36,356 bases of DNA from Lysobacterales bacterium. Its GTDB lineage: Bacteria > Pseudomonadota > Gammaproteobacteria > Xanthomonadales > SZUA-5. How positions within the stretch are numbered: the first letter of the stretch is position 1; each line of letters starts with the position of its first letter. The translations under genes were made by a program, and so were the position numbers. The stretch is from contig JALHRS010000055.1 of the NCBI GenBank assembly GCA_022841325.1, forward strand, positions 1 through 36,356, given 5' to 3'. Below are positions 5,962 to 14,456 of this stretch, one piece after another. Below the pieces are notes generated by a model. The model saw only the letters and a program-made list of their open reading frames with translations, had not been told where the DNA came from and made no database searches.

Positions 5962-7125
5962 CTACCACTCGAACTGCGGGTCCAGCAGTTGCGCACGCGG
6001 CTGGTAGCCCTGCTGCATGCGCAAGCGCACGCTCTCGTGCACCCGCGGACGCTCGCCAGGATGACGCGCCCGGCCCTGATTGACGACCCACTCGGTGGAC
6101 CACTGCAACTGCGCATTGCGACGACGGCGCGGCACCGGCAGGCGCTCGAGCAGACCCCAGATCAGGCGGCGCGGCAGTTCGTCGTGAACCGGCTGGGCAG
6201 CCTGTGCGCCGGTCACGAACTCCACCGTAGGGTTGTTTTCCTGGTGCGTGGGGTCGAGGATGCGTGCGCTGACCTGCGGCTTGAAGGTCAATCCCCGGGC
6301 TTGGGCCTCGCGCACCATCCATGCCAGCGGAATCAGCGACAATCCGGATTCGCCCTCGGGGTATCCACCGCCCACATCCGAGTGCACGCCGGAGAACCAG
6401 ACCTGGCGCACATCGGTGCTGGCCTCGGTTTCGATTTGCGCTTCCTTCCAGCGATTCTGCACAAACATCACCCGATGCTCGTCCAGCGAGAGCGCATGGC
6501 GCACGCAGACCACCCGGGGATTGTCGAAAGTGCGCGGAAACACCTTGGGCACCCAGGGCAAGCCGACCGCGCTGACGGTGTCGAACAGGCCGATGAAAGC
6601 GATCCTGCCAATGAAGCGCGCATAGTTGTTGCGAAACGCCCGGGCCGCGTTCAAGCCCACACTGATTCCATCGGCTGCTTCGCCATCGCCGTCTTCATCC
6701 GCCTTGTCGTCCTCGCCGGTGGCCAGGTAGGTTGACCAGGCAAAGGGCACCAGCGAATCGAAACCGCGCTGCAACAGACCCACCGTGGTCAGCATGGCTG
6801 CCAATACCCGCACGGAATACGCGCCGCGGCTGAAGCCGAACAAGCAGATCTCATCCCCTTCCTGGTATTCAGACATCAGGAAGCGATAGGCCGAGCAGAC
6901 GTGGTCTTTCAGCATCACGGCCGACATCGAATCCAGCAGCATCGCCAGTTTGCGACCACCCCGGGTGGTGACCGAGCTCGGTTCAATGGTGCCGACGCCG
7001 CTCTGGTAATAGGTCAGTTGCTCCTGATCGCGCTTGAGCATGCGCAGCAGCCGCTGGATGTTGGTGTAACCGCCGTTGGGATAATTGTTGGTCCCATCGA
7101 TGCAGATCACGATACGACGCGGCAT
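5962..7125 (-). CDS. DUF2235 alpha/beta hydrolase (Tle1-like motifs)
   Basis: A 387-residue single-domain DUF2235 protein. The family opening is seen in IVICIDGTNN (5-14). The nucleophile elbow is GFSRGA with Ser99. Asp182 (FDTVSAVG) and His248 (GVHSDVGGGY) complete a likely Ser-Asp-His triad. Tle1 phospholipases delivered by type VI secretion share these motifs. No VgrG, PAAR, Tec adaptor or immunity lipoprotein lies nearby, and the protein has no signal peptide. It is first in the four-gene minus-strand unit, with AGAGGAG at 7134-7140 in front of the ATG. An acidic insert (EDDKADEDGDGEAADG, about 138-153) interrupts the lid region. A membrane-lipid hydrolase acting inside the cell as an effector is plausible but unproven. 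Confidence 0.88.
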   Translation of the reverse strand: MPRRIVICIDGTNNYPNGGYTNIQRLLRMLKRDQEQLTYYQSGVGTIEPSSVTTRGGRKLAMLLDSMSAVMLKDHVCSAYRFLMSEYQEGDEICLFGFSRGAYSVRVLAAMLTTVGLLQRGFDSLVPFAWSTYLATGEDDKADEDGDGEAADGISVGLNAARAFRNNYARFIGRIAFIGLFDTVSAVGLPWVPKVFPRTFDNPRVVCVRHALSLDEHRVMFVQNRWKEAQIETEASTDVRQVWFSGVHSDVGGGYPEGESGLSLIPLAWMVREAQARGLTFKPQVSARILDPTHQENNPTVEFVTGAQAAQPVHDELPRRLIWGLLERLPVPRRRRNAQLQWSTEWVVNQGRARHPGERPRVHESVRLRMQQGYQPRAQLLDPQFEW

Positions 7126-7349
7126 GCAGTGTGCTCCTCTTGATCTGGCAACTCATTCCGGACAGCGTAGACAGTCCCGTAGCTTCTGCAAGCTGGCGGC
7201 TGCCGTGCCGGGATTGGCTGCGTCGGCATGGCAATAAGGGTCCCCAAGGCGGCAGATGTCTCAGCCACGCCCGCACTTGACCGGCGTCAGGGCTGTGAAT
7301 ACTGCCCCGCCGCTAGGATGGCCCCAGATTGGGACTTTGGAGCCTCCAC

Positions 7350-8552
7350 ATGAAACAAGGACTTGCAACGGCGCTGCTGCTGGCGCTGAGCCTGCCGGCC
7401 GCCGCCCAGAACCCGCCTGCGCCCTCGGGTCTGGCGCTGGACATGCGCCTGCGCTACGAGAACGTCAGCGACGATGCCTTCAGCCGCGATGCCGATGCCC
7501 ACACGCTGCGTGCGCGCGTCGGTTGGCGCAGCGAAACCCGTTCGGGCTGGAGTGTGTTTGGCGAACTGGAGGGCACGGCGAATTTCAATGACGAATCCTC
7601 CAACAACACCCGCAATGGCAACACCCGCTATCCCGTGGTGGCAGATCCGAAAAACGCCGAACTGAACCAGCTGTACCTGAACTATCAACCCGATGCCGCC
7701 AGCCGGGCGACCCTGGGGCGGCAAAGGCTGATCTACGACAACCAGCGCTTTTTCGGCAATGTCGGCTGGCGCCAGAACGAGCAGACCTTCGATGCGCTCG
7801 ACGCCACTCACCGCTTCGGCAACGGCTTCAGTCTGCGCTACAGCTATCTCGATCGGGTGCAGCGCATTTTCGGCGACGACCACCCCAATCGCGATCTGGG
7901 CCGCTGGAAACTCAGCACCCATCTGGTCAGCGCCAGCCACACGCTGGGACCCGGCCTGCTGAGCGGCTACGCCCACTTCATCGACAACCAGACACTGCCG
8001 CTGACTTCGCACCGCAATCTGGGCGTGCGCTATGCCGCCAAGGGCGGACCCGCGGACGGCCTGGGCTGGCTGGCGACACTGGAATTCGCCCAACAGGACG
8101 ACCATGCCGATGGCCTGTCCATCATCGACGCCCACTACCTGTTGCTGGAAGGCGGCCTGGTCTGGAGTGGCTACACCGGCAAGCTGGGCTTCGAGCAGCT
8201 CAGCGGCGACGGCCGCTACGCCTTCCAGACTCCGTTTGCCACCGGCCATGCCTTCAACGGCTGGGACGACAAGTTCCTGACCACACCCGTCAATGGCCTG
8301 AACGATCTCTATGTCAGCGCCGGCGGCCCCCTGGCCAGGGACGGCTGGGCCGCGAAAGCCAGCTGGCTGCTCGCTTTCCACGATTTCAGCGCCGATCGCG
8401 GCAGCGCCGACTACGGCACCGAGTGGGATGCACAACTGGGCTTTCCGGTGGCCAAGGGTGTGACCGCCCTGGTCAAGTACGCCAGCTACAACGCCGACAG
8501 CTTTGCCCGCGACACCCGCAAGATCTGGCTGCAGCTGGAGTGGAAGATCTGA
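7350..8552 (+). CDS. Outer-membrane beta-barrel porin, alginate-export type
   Basis: A 400-residue exported barrel protein. A signal peptide (MKQGLATALLLALSLPAAA, cleavage about residue 19) is followed by alternating beta-strand sequence throughout, ending in an aromatic-flanked last strand (KIWLQLEWKI) typical of outer-membrane barrels. Motifs such as LGRQRLIYDNQRFFGNVGWRQNEQTFDA fit the alginate-export (AlgE-like) family found in many proteobacteria that make no alginate. Its role is probably a general or solute-specific channel. GGAG at 7339-7342 supports the ATG at 7350; the frame is open 21 nt further upstream but without a better site. It is divergent from the hydrolase-caspase unit and stands alone, with no alginate genes nearby. 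Confidence 0.85.
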   Translation: MKQGLATALLLALSLPAAAQNPPAPSGLALDMRLRYENVSDDAFSRDADAHTLRARVGWRSETRSGWSVFGELEGTANFNDESSNNTRNGNTRYPVVADPKNAELNQLYLNYQPDAASRATLGRQRLIYDNQRFFGNVGWRQNEQTFDALDATHRFGNGFSLRYSYLDRVQRIFGDDHPNRDLGRWKLSTHLVSASHTLGPGLLSGYAHFIDNQTLPLTSHRNLGVRYAAKGGPADGLGWLATLEFAQQDDHADGLSIIDAHYLLLEGGLVWSGYTGKLGFEQLSGDGRYAFQTPFATGHAFNGWDDKFLTTPVNGLNDLYVSAGGPLARDGWAAKASWLLAFHDFSADRGSADYGTEWDAQLGFPVAKGVTALVKYASYNADSFARDTRKIWLQLEWKI

Positions 8553-8574
8553 GCGCGCACGGGTACCAATCCTT

Positions 8575-8589
8575 GCCCGCAAGGCGGGC
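8575..8589 (+). terminator. Short hairpin after the porin gene
   Basis: GCCCGC-AAG-GCGGGC forms a perfect 6-nt stem with a 3-nt loop, 22 nt after the porin stop. A second small hairpin (AGCTG / CAGCT, 8591-8605) follows. There is no T-run, so terminator strength is uncertain. Confidence 0.4.
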
Positions 8590-8716
8590 CAGCTGAGCCG
8601 CAGCTCACGCGGCAGCAACTCGACGGCAATCCTTCACCTTCTTGCCATTGCCGCAGGCAGCGCCTGCGGCGATGCTTGCCAGTATCGCGACACGCCGTCG
8701 CAGCTGGAGCTGTTTC

Positions 8717-11700
8717 ATGCTGAACCCCCTATCTGGATGGCTGAAGGGCGCATTCGCGCCTGCCTGTTTGCTGGCCCTTGTCAGCATCATCGGCTGGGCA
8801 CCCGCCCATGCTGCCGCAGACGGCGGGATGTGGACCGACATCCCCGAAGCTGGCATCGCCCGCACCGCCAGCCCGCGACAGATCGTGCCGCTGGCCTATC
8901 GCAGCGTACAACTGGATCGCAACCAGCTGCGCACGCTGCTGAACCAGCTGCCGCTGGAAAGCGCGGTGCCGGCAACCGAAAGCGACAAGATCCTGTCCTT
9001 GCCGCTGGCCGACGGCGGCTTCAGCAGCTTCCGCGTCGTCGAGGCGCCAATCATGGAGCCCGCGCTGGCCGCGCAATTCCCGGAAATTCGTACCTATCTG
9101 GGTCAAGGTATCGACGATCGCACGGCGACGCTGCGTTTCGATGTCACGCCCACCGGTTTCCATGCCCAGATCATCTCCTGGGAGGGCAGCACCTACATCG
9201 ACCCCTACCAGCCGGGCGATCTCGACCACTACATCGTTTATCGCAAGAGCGATGCCCAGGAGCAGGGCGAACGCCCGCGCTGTCTGGTCACTGGCGAAGA
9301 GCTTCCGAAGGACGCGCCGAATTTCCAGAAGCGCAATCAGGCGGTCAAGGTGTCCTCGGGCACCAGTTTGCGCACCTATCGCGTGGCCATCGCCGCCACC
9401 GGCGAATACACCGCCTTCCATGGCGGCACCGTCGCCGGTGGTCTGGCCGCCATCACCACGACGCTGAACCGCGTGGTCGGCATCTACGAGCGCGAACTCA
9501 GCGTGCGCATGACCCTGGTGGCCAACAACAACCTGCTGATCTACACCGATCCGAATACCGATCCGTACACCAACAACAACGGTTCGACCATGCTCGGCCA
9601 GAACCAGACCAACATCACCAACGTCATCGGCACCGCCAACTTCGACATCGGCCATGTGGTCAGCACGGGCGGCGGTGGCGTCGCCGGGCTCGGCGTGGTC
9701 TGCAATGCCGGCAACAAGGCCCGCGGCGTGACCGGCTCGTCCTCGCCGGTGGGCGATCCCTTCGACGTCGACTACGTCGCCCATGAGATCGGCCACCAGT
9801 TCGCCGGCAACCACACCTTCAACAGCTCCAACAGTTCCTGCGGCGGTGGCAACCGCAACGGTTCCACCGCCTATGAGGTGGGTAGCGGGCTGACCATCCA
9901 GGCCTATGCCGGTATCTGTGGTGCCGACAATCTGCAGAGCAACAGCGTCGACTATTTCCACCGCGCCAGCCTGAATGAGATGCTGGCCTTCACCACCAAT
10001 GCCGGCACCGGCGCCAGCTGTGGCACCGCCACCGCCACCGGCAACACGCCGCCGACCGTGACCACGGCGACCGCATTCACGATTCCACGCTCCACGCCGT
10101 TCACGCTGACCGCCAGCGGCAGCGACCCGAATGGCGATACGCTGACCTATCTGTGGGAAGAATTCGATCTGGGGCCGACCAATTCGCCCGCCGGCACGCT
10201 CAGCGACAACGGCGGCCCGCTGTTCCGCAATTTCTCGCCGCTGACCAGCCCTTCGCGCACCTTCCCCAGGCTGCAGTACATTCTCAACAATGCCAATGTG
10301 CCGCCGCAGACCACCGGCGGATTCCTGACGGGCGAATTGCTGCCCAGCACCAATCGCACTATGAACTTCCGGGTGACCGCGCGCGACAACCGCGCCGGCG
10401 GCGGCGGCACCAACGAAGCCTCGACCGCGATCACCATCAATGCCGCCTCCGGGCCCTTTGCCGTGACCTCGCCCAATACCGCAGTCACGCTCGATGCCAC
10501 GCAGCCGCAGACCATCACCTGGAATGTGGCCGGCACCAACGCGCCGCCGGTGAATACGTCAACCGTGACCATCAGCCTGTCGCTGGACGGCGGCAACAGC
10601 TTCCCGCTGACCCTGGCCACCGGCGAAGCCAATGACGGCAGCGCCACGCTGATTCTGGCCGGGGCCACGCCGACCACCCAGGCGCGCATCCGCGTCGCCG
10701 CCGAGAACAACATCTATTTCGACATTTCCGACACCAATTTCACCATCACCGGCAGCGGCGCCACCCAGCCGGTGCTGAGCAACAGCGCGCAGCAGCTCAC
10801 CACCGGCAATGGCCTGATCGAGCCCAATGAGTGCAATGACCTGACCGTGACCCTGAGCAATACCGGCACGGCCACGGCCACCGGCGTCAGCGCGGTGCTC
10901 TCGACGAGCACCCCGAACGTCACCATCAGCCAGCCCAATGCCAGCTTTGCCGATATTCCGGCCGGCCAGAGCCGCAGCAACACGGTGCCCTTCCAGATCA
11001 GTACCGGCAGCGCCCTGGTCTGCTTCACCAACATCAACCTGACCCTGACCGTGAGCTACACCGGCGGTGGCTCACCCTATGTCAGCAACTTCAGCCTGCC
11101 GGTGGGGCAGGCGGGGGCCGGCAACTACAGCTTCGCAACCGCCACCGGGGCCACCATTCCAGCCGGCGGCGCGCTGGTGGCGGGCAGCCAGGCCGACGAT
11201 GCCGTCGTTGATCTGGCGGTGCCGGCCGGGTTCAACTTCTCGGTCTACGGCACCACCGTCAATGGCGGATCAACGCTGCGCGTCAGCACCAATGGCAATC
11301 TGCAGATCGTCAACACCGGCGGATCCAGCGAATACGCCAACAGCGCCATACCCAGCGCGGGCACCGGCAATAGCCTGGGTTCCTTCCCGGCGTCTCTGCC
11401 AGTACTGATGCCCTATTGGGATGATCTGGACACGCGCACGGCACAGGTCAGCGGCGGCGGCATCTATCAGCAGGTCACGGGCACGGCACCGAACCGCAAG
11501 TGGATCATCGAATGGCGCGGCGAACCCGTGAACCAGAGTGGCAACGCCATCGCCGTGAACTTTGCGATCGAGTTCAGCGAGGCCAGCAACCAGTTCCGCT
11601 ATCTGTATGCGCTCACTGGCGGTACTGGCGCCAACGGCGCATCGGCCACCATCGGCGTGCAGTCGGCCACCACGGGCAGCATCTTCACCCAGCACTCCTT

Positions 11701-12892
11701 CAACACCGCCAGCGTGACGCCCGGCCAGATCCTGACGGCCACCCTGCCGGCGGCGATCTGCAACAGCGGCAGCGGCCCCTGCGGCGGTGGCGGCACCCCG
11801 GGTGTGACCATCGTCGAGAGCGGCGGCAGCACCAATGTCACCGAAGGCGGCGCCACCGACAGTTATACGGCGGTGCTCAACACCCAGCCTTCAGGCACGG
11901 TCACGCTGACCATCACACCTGACGCCCAGATCAGCACCAGTCCGAGCTCGCTGAGCTTCACCACCGCCAACTGGAATGTGCCGCAGCCGGTAACCGTGAC
12001 CGCCGTCGATGACAGTGTGGTCGAGGGCAATCACACCGGCACCATCACCCACAGCGCATCAGGTGGTGGCTACACCGGCGTCAGCATTGCCAATGTCGTG
12101 GCCAACATCACCGACAATGACAGCGCCACGGTGACCACCGCACCGCTGGTGGTGGCAGAAGGCGACAGCGGCACCAGCTCGCAACAGCTGACACTGCAGC
12201 TGGCCGGCCAGGTTGCCGGCGGCTTCAGCGTCAGCTACCAGACCCGCAACGACACCGCGATTGCCGGTCAGGATTATGTCGCGGCGAGCGGCACTGTCAG
12301 CTTCGACGGCAGCGCCAATGCCAGTCGCACCATCACCCTCGGCATCATCGGCGACACCGTGCCCGAGGCCGACGAGCGCTTCTTCGTCGATCTCAGCACC
12401 ACCGCGGCCCCGGCGGTGCAACTGTCGCCGGCCGCGGTCAGTGTCGACATCGTCAATGACGATCTGTACGCCGATCTGCTGGTCACCCACCAGCGCAATG
12501 CCGGCCCGTCCGGGCCGGGACAGGCGATCAGCTACAGTGCGACGGTGCTCAATCAGAGCAGCATCATCAACGTGCCCAGCACCACCTTCAGCTATACGCT
12601 GGGGGCTGAGTTGAGCACTGTGACCTGGACCTGCGCCGCCAGCGGCGGCGCTACCTGCCCGGCCAGCGGCAGCGGCGCGATCTCGCACAACATCGTGCTG
12701 CCGGCCGGCGGCAGTGTCAGTTACACGATCAACGCCGTGATTCTCGCCGGCACCGCGCCCGGGACCTCGGTGCAGACCACGGCCACCGCCAACGTCATTG
12801 CGCCCTACAGCGATCCCAACACCGCCAACAACACGGTGCCGGTGCAGTTCACCGTCAGCGGCGCCGCGCTGTTCGCCACCGGCTTGGATTAA
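8717..12892 (+). CDS. Secreted reprolysin-like zinc metalloprotease, multidomain
   Basis: A 1391-residue exported protease. The signal peptide runs to about residue 32 (APAHA|A). A prodomain (about 33-245) precedes a metzincin-type catalytic domain with the zinc motif HEIGHQFAGNH at about 356-366, i.e. HExxHxxGxxH as in M12B/reprolysin-like enzymes. Downstream are PKD/Ig-like modules (about 480-690), a CARDB-like module (about 700-800), a beta-rich segment with MPYWDDLD (about 830-1010), two Calx-beta-like repeats with DND ends (about 1040-1250) and a DUF11-like C-terminal domain. GGAG at 8706-8709 fixes the ATG; 25 extra in-frame codons upstream are rejected. I see no PEP-CTERM, GlyGly-CTERM or autotransporter tail, so the export route past the outer membrane is unclear. 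A role in protein degradation or host/cell-surface processing is inferred. Confidence 0.9.
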   Translation: MLNPLSGWLKGAFAPACLLALVSIIGWAPAHAAADGGMWTDIPEAGIARTASPRQIVPLAYRSVQLDRNQLRTLLNQLPLESAVPATESDKILSLPLADGGFSSFRVVEAPIMEPALAAQFPEIRTYLGQGIDDRTATLRFDVTPTGFHAQIISWEGSTYIDPYQPGDLDHYIVYRKSDAQEQGERPRCLVTGEELPKDAPNFQKRNQAVKVSSGTSLRTYRVAIAATGEYTAFHGGTVAGGLAAITTTLNRVVGIYERELSVRMTLVANNNLLIYTDPNTDPYTNNNGSTMLGQNQTNITNVIGTANFDIGHVVSTGGGGVAGLGVVCNAGNKARGVTGSSSPVGDPFDVDYVAHEIGHQFAGNHTFNSSNSSCGGGNRNGSTAYEVGSGLTIQAYAGICGADNLQSNSVDYFHRASLNEMLAFTTNAGTGASCGTATATGNTPPTVTTATAFTIPRSTPFTLTASGSDPNGDTLTYLWEEFDLGPTNSPAGTLSDNGGPLFRNFSPLTSPSRTFPRLQYILNNANVPPQTTGGFLTGELLPSTNRTMNFRVTARDNRAGGGGTNEASTAITINAASGPFAVTSPNTAVTLDATQPQTITWNVAGTNAPPVNTSTVTISLSLDGGNSFPLTLATGEANDGSATLILAGATPTTQARIRVAAENNIYFDISDTNFTITGSGATQPVLSNSAQQLTTGNGLIEPNECNDLTVTLSNTGTATATGVSAVLSTSTPNVTISQPNASFADIPAGQSRSNTVPFQISTGSALVCFTNINLTLTVSYTGGGSPYVSNFSLPVGQAGAGNYSFATATGATIPAGGALVAGSQADDAVVDLAVPAGFNFSVYGTTVNGGSTLRVSTNGNLQIVNTGGSSEYANSAIPSAGTGNSLGSFPASLPVLMPYWDDLDTRTAQVSGGGIYQQVTGTAPNRKWIIEWRGEPVNQSGNAIAVNFAIEFSEASNQFRYLYALTGGTGANGASATIGVQSATTGSIFTQHSFNTASVTPGQILTATLPAAICNSGSGPCGGGGTPGVTIVESGGSTNVTEGGATDSYTAVLNTQPSGTVTLTITPDAQISTSPSSLSFTTANWNVPQPVTVTAVDDSVVEGNHTGTITHSASGGGYTGVSIANVVANITDNDSATVTTAPLVVAEGDSGTSSQQLTLQLAGQVAGGFSVSYQTRNDTAIAGQDYVAASGTVSFDGSANASRTITLGIIGDTVPEADERFFVDLSTTAAPAVQLSPAAVSVDIVNDDLYADLLVTHQRNAGPSGPGQAISYSATVLNQSSIINVPSTTFSYTLGAELSTVTWTCAASGGATCPASGSGAISHNIVLPAGGSVSYTINAVILAGTAPGTSVQTTATANVIAPYSDPNTANNTVPVQFTVSGAALFATGLD

Positions 12893-12898
12893 GACCCC

Positions 12899-12926
12899 GG
12901 CGCGCCGCCCATCCGGGCGGCGCGCC
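12899..12926 (+). terminator. Strong GC hairpin after the metalloprotease
   Basis: A perfect 12-nt stem, GGCGCGCCGCCC / GGGCGGCGCGCC, with the tetraloop ATCC begins six bases after the stop codon. It is the most stable simple hairpin seen in the window. No T-run follows. Confidence 0.7.
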
Positions 12927-12936
12927 TGTGGCTCTG

Positions 12937-12958
12937 GTAGAGCGGAACTTGCTCCGCT
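12937..12958. repeat. REP-like hairpin, AGCGGAGC family (single)
   Basis: GTAG followed by AGCGGAAC-TT-GCTCCGCT, an 8-nt palindrome with one mismatch. The same palindrome, perfect, closes both 113-nt units at 27719-27957. It has the GTAG head and TT loop shared by the other hairpin families here. Confidence 0.65.
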
Positions 12959-12970
12959 GCTGTGGCTATT

Positions 12971-13039
12971 GTGGGTTCGGACTTGTCCGAACGCTTTTGG
13001 CGGCACCAGGCAGAAGCGTCCAGACAAGTCTGGACCTAC
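12971..13039. repeat. REP-like inverted doublet, mixed families
   Basis: The left hairpin is GTGG plus GTTCGGAC-TT-GTCCGAAC. The right is GTCCAGAC-AA-GTCTGGAC plus CTAC, the same family as at 89-157. The two arms also share GCTT/AAGC next to the hairpins. The total length of 69 nt equals that of the 89-157 doublet. It lies between the metalloprotease and the end of the kinase operon, followed at 13099-13112 by the palindrome GGCAACGCGTTGCC. Confidence 0.75.
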
Positions 13040-13121
13040 AGATGCTCAGGACGCCGCACACCCTGCCGAGCGAGCCCGGCGCTACCAAAGCCTCGCACGG
13101 CAACGCGTTGCCGGCTCCTTG

Positions 13122-14456
13122 CTACTCGCTCTCGTGCACCTGATAACTGATCAGCTGCTGCTGTCCCAGCGCGTCGGTGGCGCGAATCTGCAGGGTGCCG
13201 GGTCGCAACGCGATCGGCTTGCCGTCGTGGTCGGCAAAAGGCACATCGTCCCAACGCACTGCGACGCTGTCGACGCCGCTGCGCTCATCGACGACCGAGA
13301 GCAACAGCCCCGCATCGGGACCCGCGATCATCTTGCCCTGTGTATCCGTATGGAAGCCGCCGACCGGACTCACCGCAATCATCGGCGCCTCCAGATCGGG
13401 GGTCGCATCGGTGATCTGCAGGCGACCGGCTGCGCTGATGTACCCGTCCAGTCCGCTGGCGCTGACGCCGAGCACGCGGAAGTAGTAGGTACCCACCGCT
13501 TGCGGATCAATCTGCAGCCAGGCCTGGCTGAGCTTGGTCCGGCGCACCACGATGTCGGCACACTCGGCGTCCCGGCACAGTGCCAGCGTGTAGCTCTCTG
13601 CCCCGCTGACCTCAGCCCAGCGCAAGATACCGTTGCTGTAATTCCAGACCAGATCAGCCGCGTCCAGCGGCGGCGCTGGCAGCAGTTTTTCCGGCGGTGC
13701 CGGCGGTCCCTTCTCGGGTACCCGCGTGCCTTCACCGCTGGCCACCTTCACCGAGGCGCCGGCGGCCGACACCGTCGAGGATCCGGTGTAGACCATGACC
13801 CGCGAGCCGCCGCTTTCAACCTTGCCGGCACGGATCTCACCCAGTCCCTGCGCGTCTGGCGCGGTCTGGACGGTGGACGCGCCAGTAATCAGTTCGATCT
13901 CGGTGCCGCGGCGGGACAGCTTCTCGAAGACCACATCGACGTCGCCCTCGGTGATCTGCACCGAGCCACGATCAATGCCGGCGAGCGTGGTTTCCTTGCG
14001 GGCCAGGAACACCTGCGAGAATTCGCCGAGGCGCAGCACTGAACTGGCGTTGAAACGCAGCACGGCTGTGGATCGGGCGCGGGTGCGCACCGCATCCCCA
14101 TTGGAGACTTCATCACCAACCTCGGCCTCCAGCCAGGAACTGCTCTCGAAGCGCTTCTCGGTGCGGTTCACCACCTGCTCGACCCGGGCACGCTCGGCGA
14201 TCACCTCACGCGCCGCGATGATGCGCAGGCGCTGGCCGATGCTCAGCAGATCCGGATCACGCACCTGGGGATTGAGCTTCCAGTTGGCCTCCCAGAAGGT
14301 GTCACTGCCCAGGGTGCGCACGGTAATTCCACGCAGGGTGTCACCGGCGACGACGGTGTAATCGACGACCTCATCCTTGTAGCGCAGACCTTCATCAGCC
14401 ACCGCCAGCGATGCCGCAGCCAGCAGGAACAGACTCGACAGCCATGCAGTTTTCAT
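13122..14456 (-). CDS. Exported LysM-FecR domain protein
   Basis: A 444-residue protein with a signal peptide (cleavage about AVA|D, residue 20). A LysM domain at about 33-79 (YTVVAGDTL ... NPQVRDPDLLSIGQRLRI) should bind peptidoglycan. A FecR domain follows at about 105-235 (VGDEVSNGDAVRTRARSTAVLRF, a typical FecR core). After a Pro-rich linker (PEKGPPAPPEKLLPAPP) come a fibronectin-III-like domain (about 280-370) and a final Ig-like domain with a DERSGVDSVAVRWD turn. It is last in the kinase unit and starts in an ATGA overlap with the gene before it. FecR domains usually relay or shape periplasmic signals, but here there is no ECF sigma neighbour. A structural or signal-relay role at the cell wall is inferred. 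Confidence 0.82.
   Translation of the reverse strand: MKTAWLSSLFLLAAASLAVADEGLRYKDEVVDYTVVAGDTLRGITVRTLGSDTFWEANWKLNPQVRDPDLLSIGQRLRIIAAREVIAERARVEQVVNRTEKRFESSSWLEAEVGDEVSNGDAVRTRARSTAVLRFNASSVLRLGEFSQVFLARKETTLAGIDRGSVQITEGDVDVVFEKLSRRGTEIELITGASTVQTAPDAQGLGEIRAGKVESGGSRVMVYTGSSTVSAAGASVKVASGEGTRVPEKGPPAPPEKLLPAPPLDAADLVWNYSNGILRWAEVSGAESYTLALCRDAECADIVVRRTKLSQAWLQIDPQAVGTYYFRVLGVSASGLDGYISAAGRLQITDATPDLEAPMIAVSPVGGFHTDTQGKMIAGPDAGLLLSVVDERSGVDSVAVRWDDVPFADHDGKPIALRPGTLQIRATDALGQQQLISYQVHESE

Noticed and set aside
5962..7125. Type VI secretion effector Tle1
   Set aside because: The motifs match, but no VgrG, PAAR, Tec adaptor or immunity gene is adjacent and the gene is in an operon with a caspase; kept only as a family relationship.
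7287..8618. 443-residue open frame on the minus strand
   Set aside because: Antisense to the porin gene, which has a signal peptide, ribosome-binding site and beta-barrel pattern.
1633..14456. ECF sigma and FecR protein as a FecI-FecR iron-signalling pair
   Set aside because: The two genes are over 10 kb apart, on opposite strands, with no TonB receptor; the FecR domain here belongs to the kinase operon.
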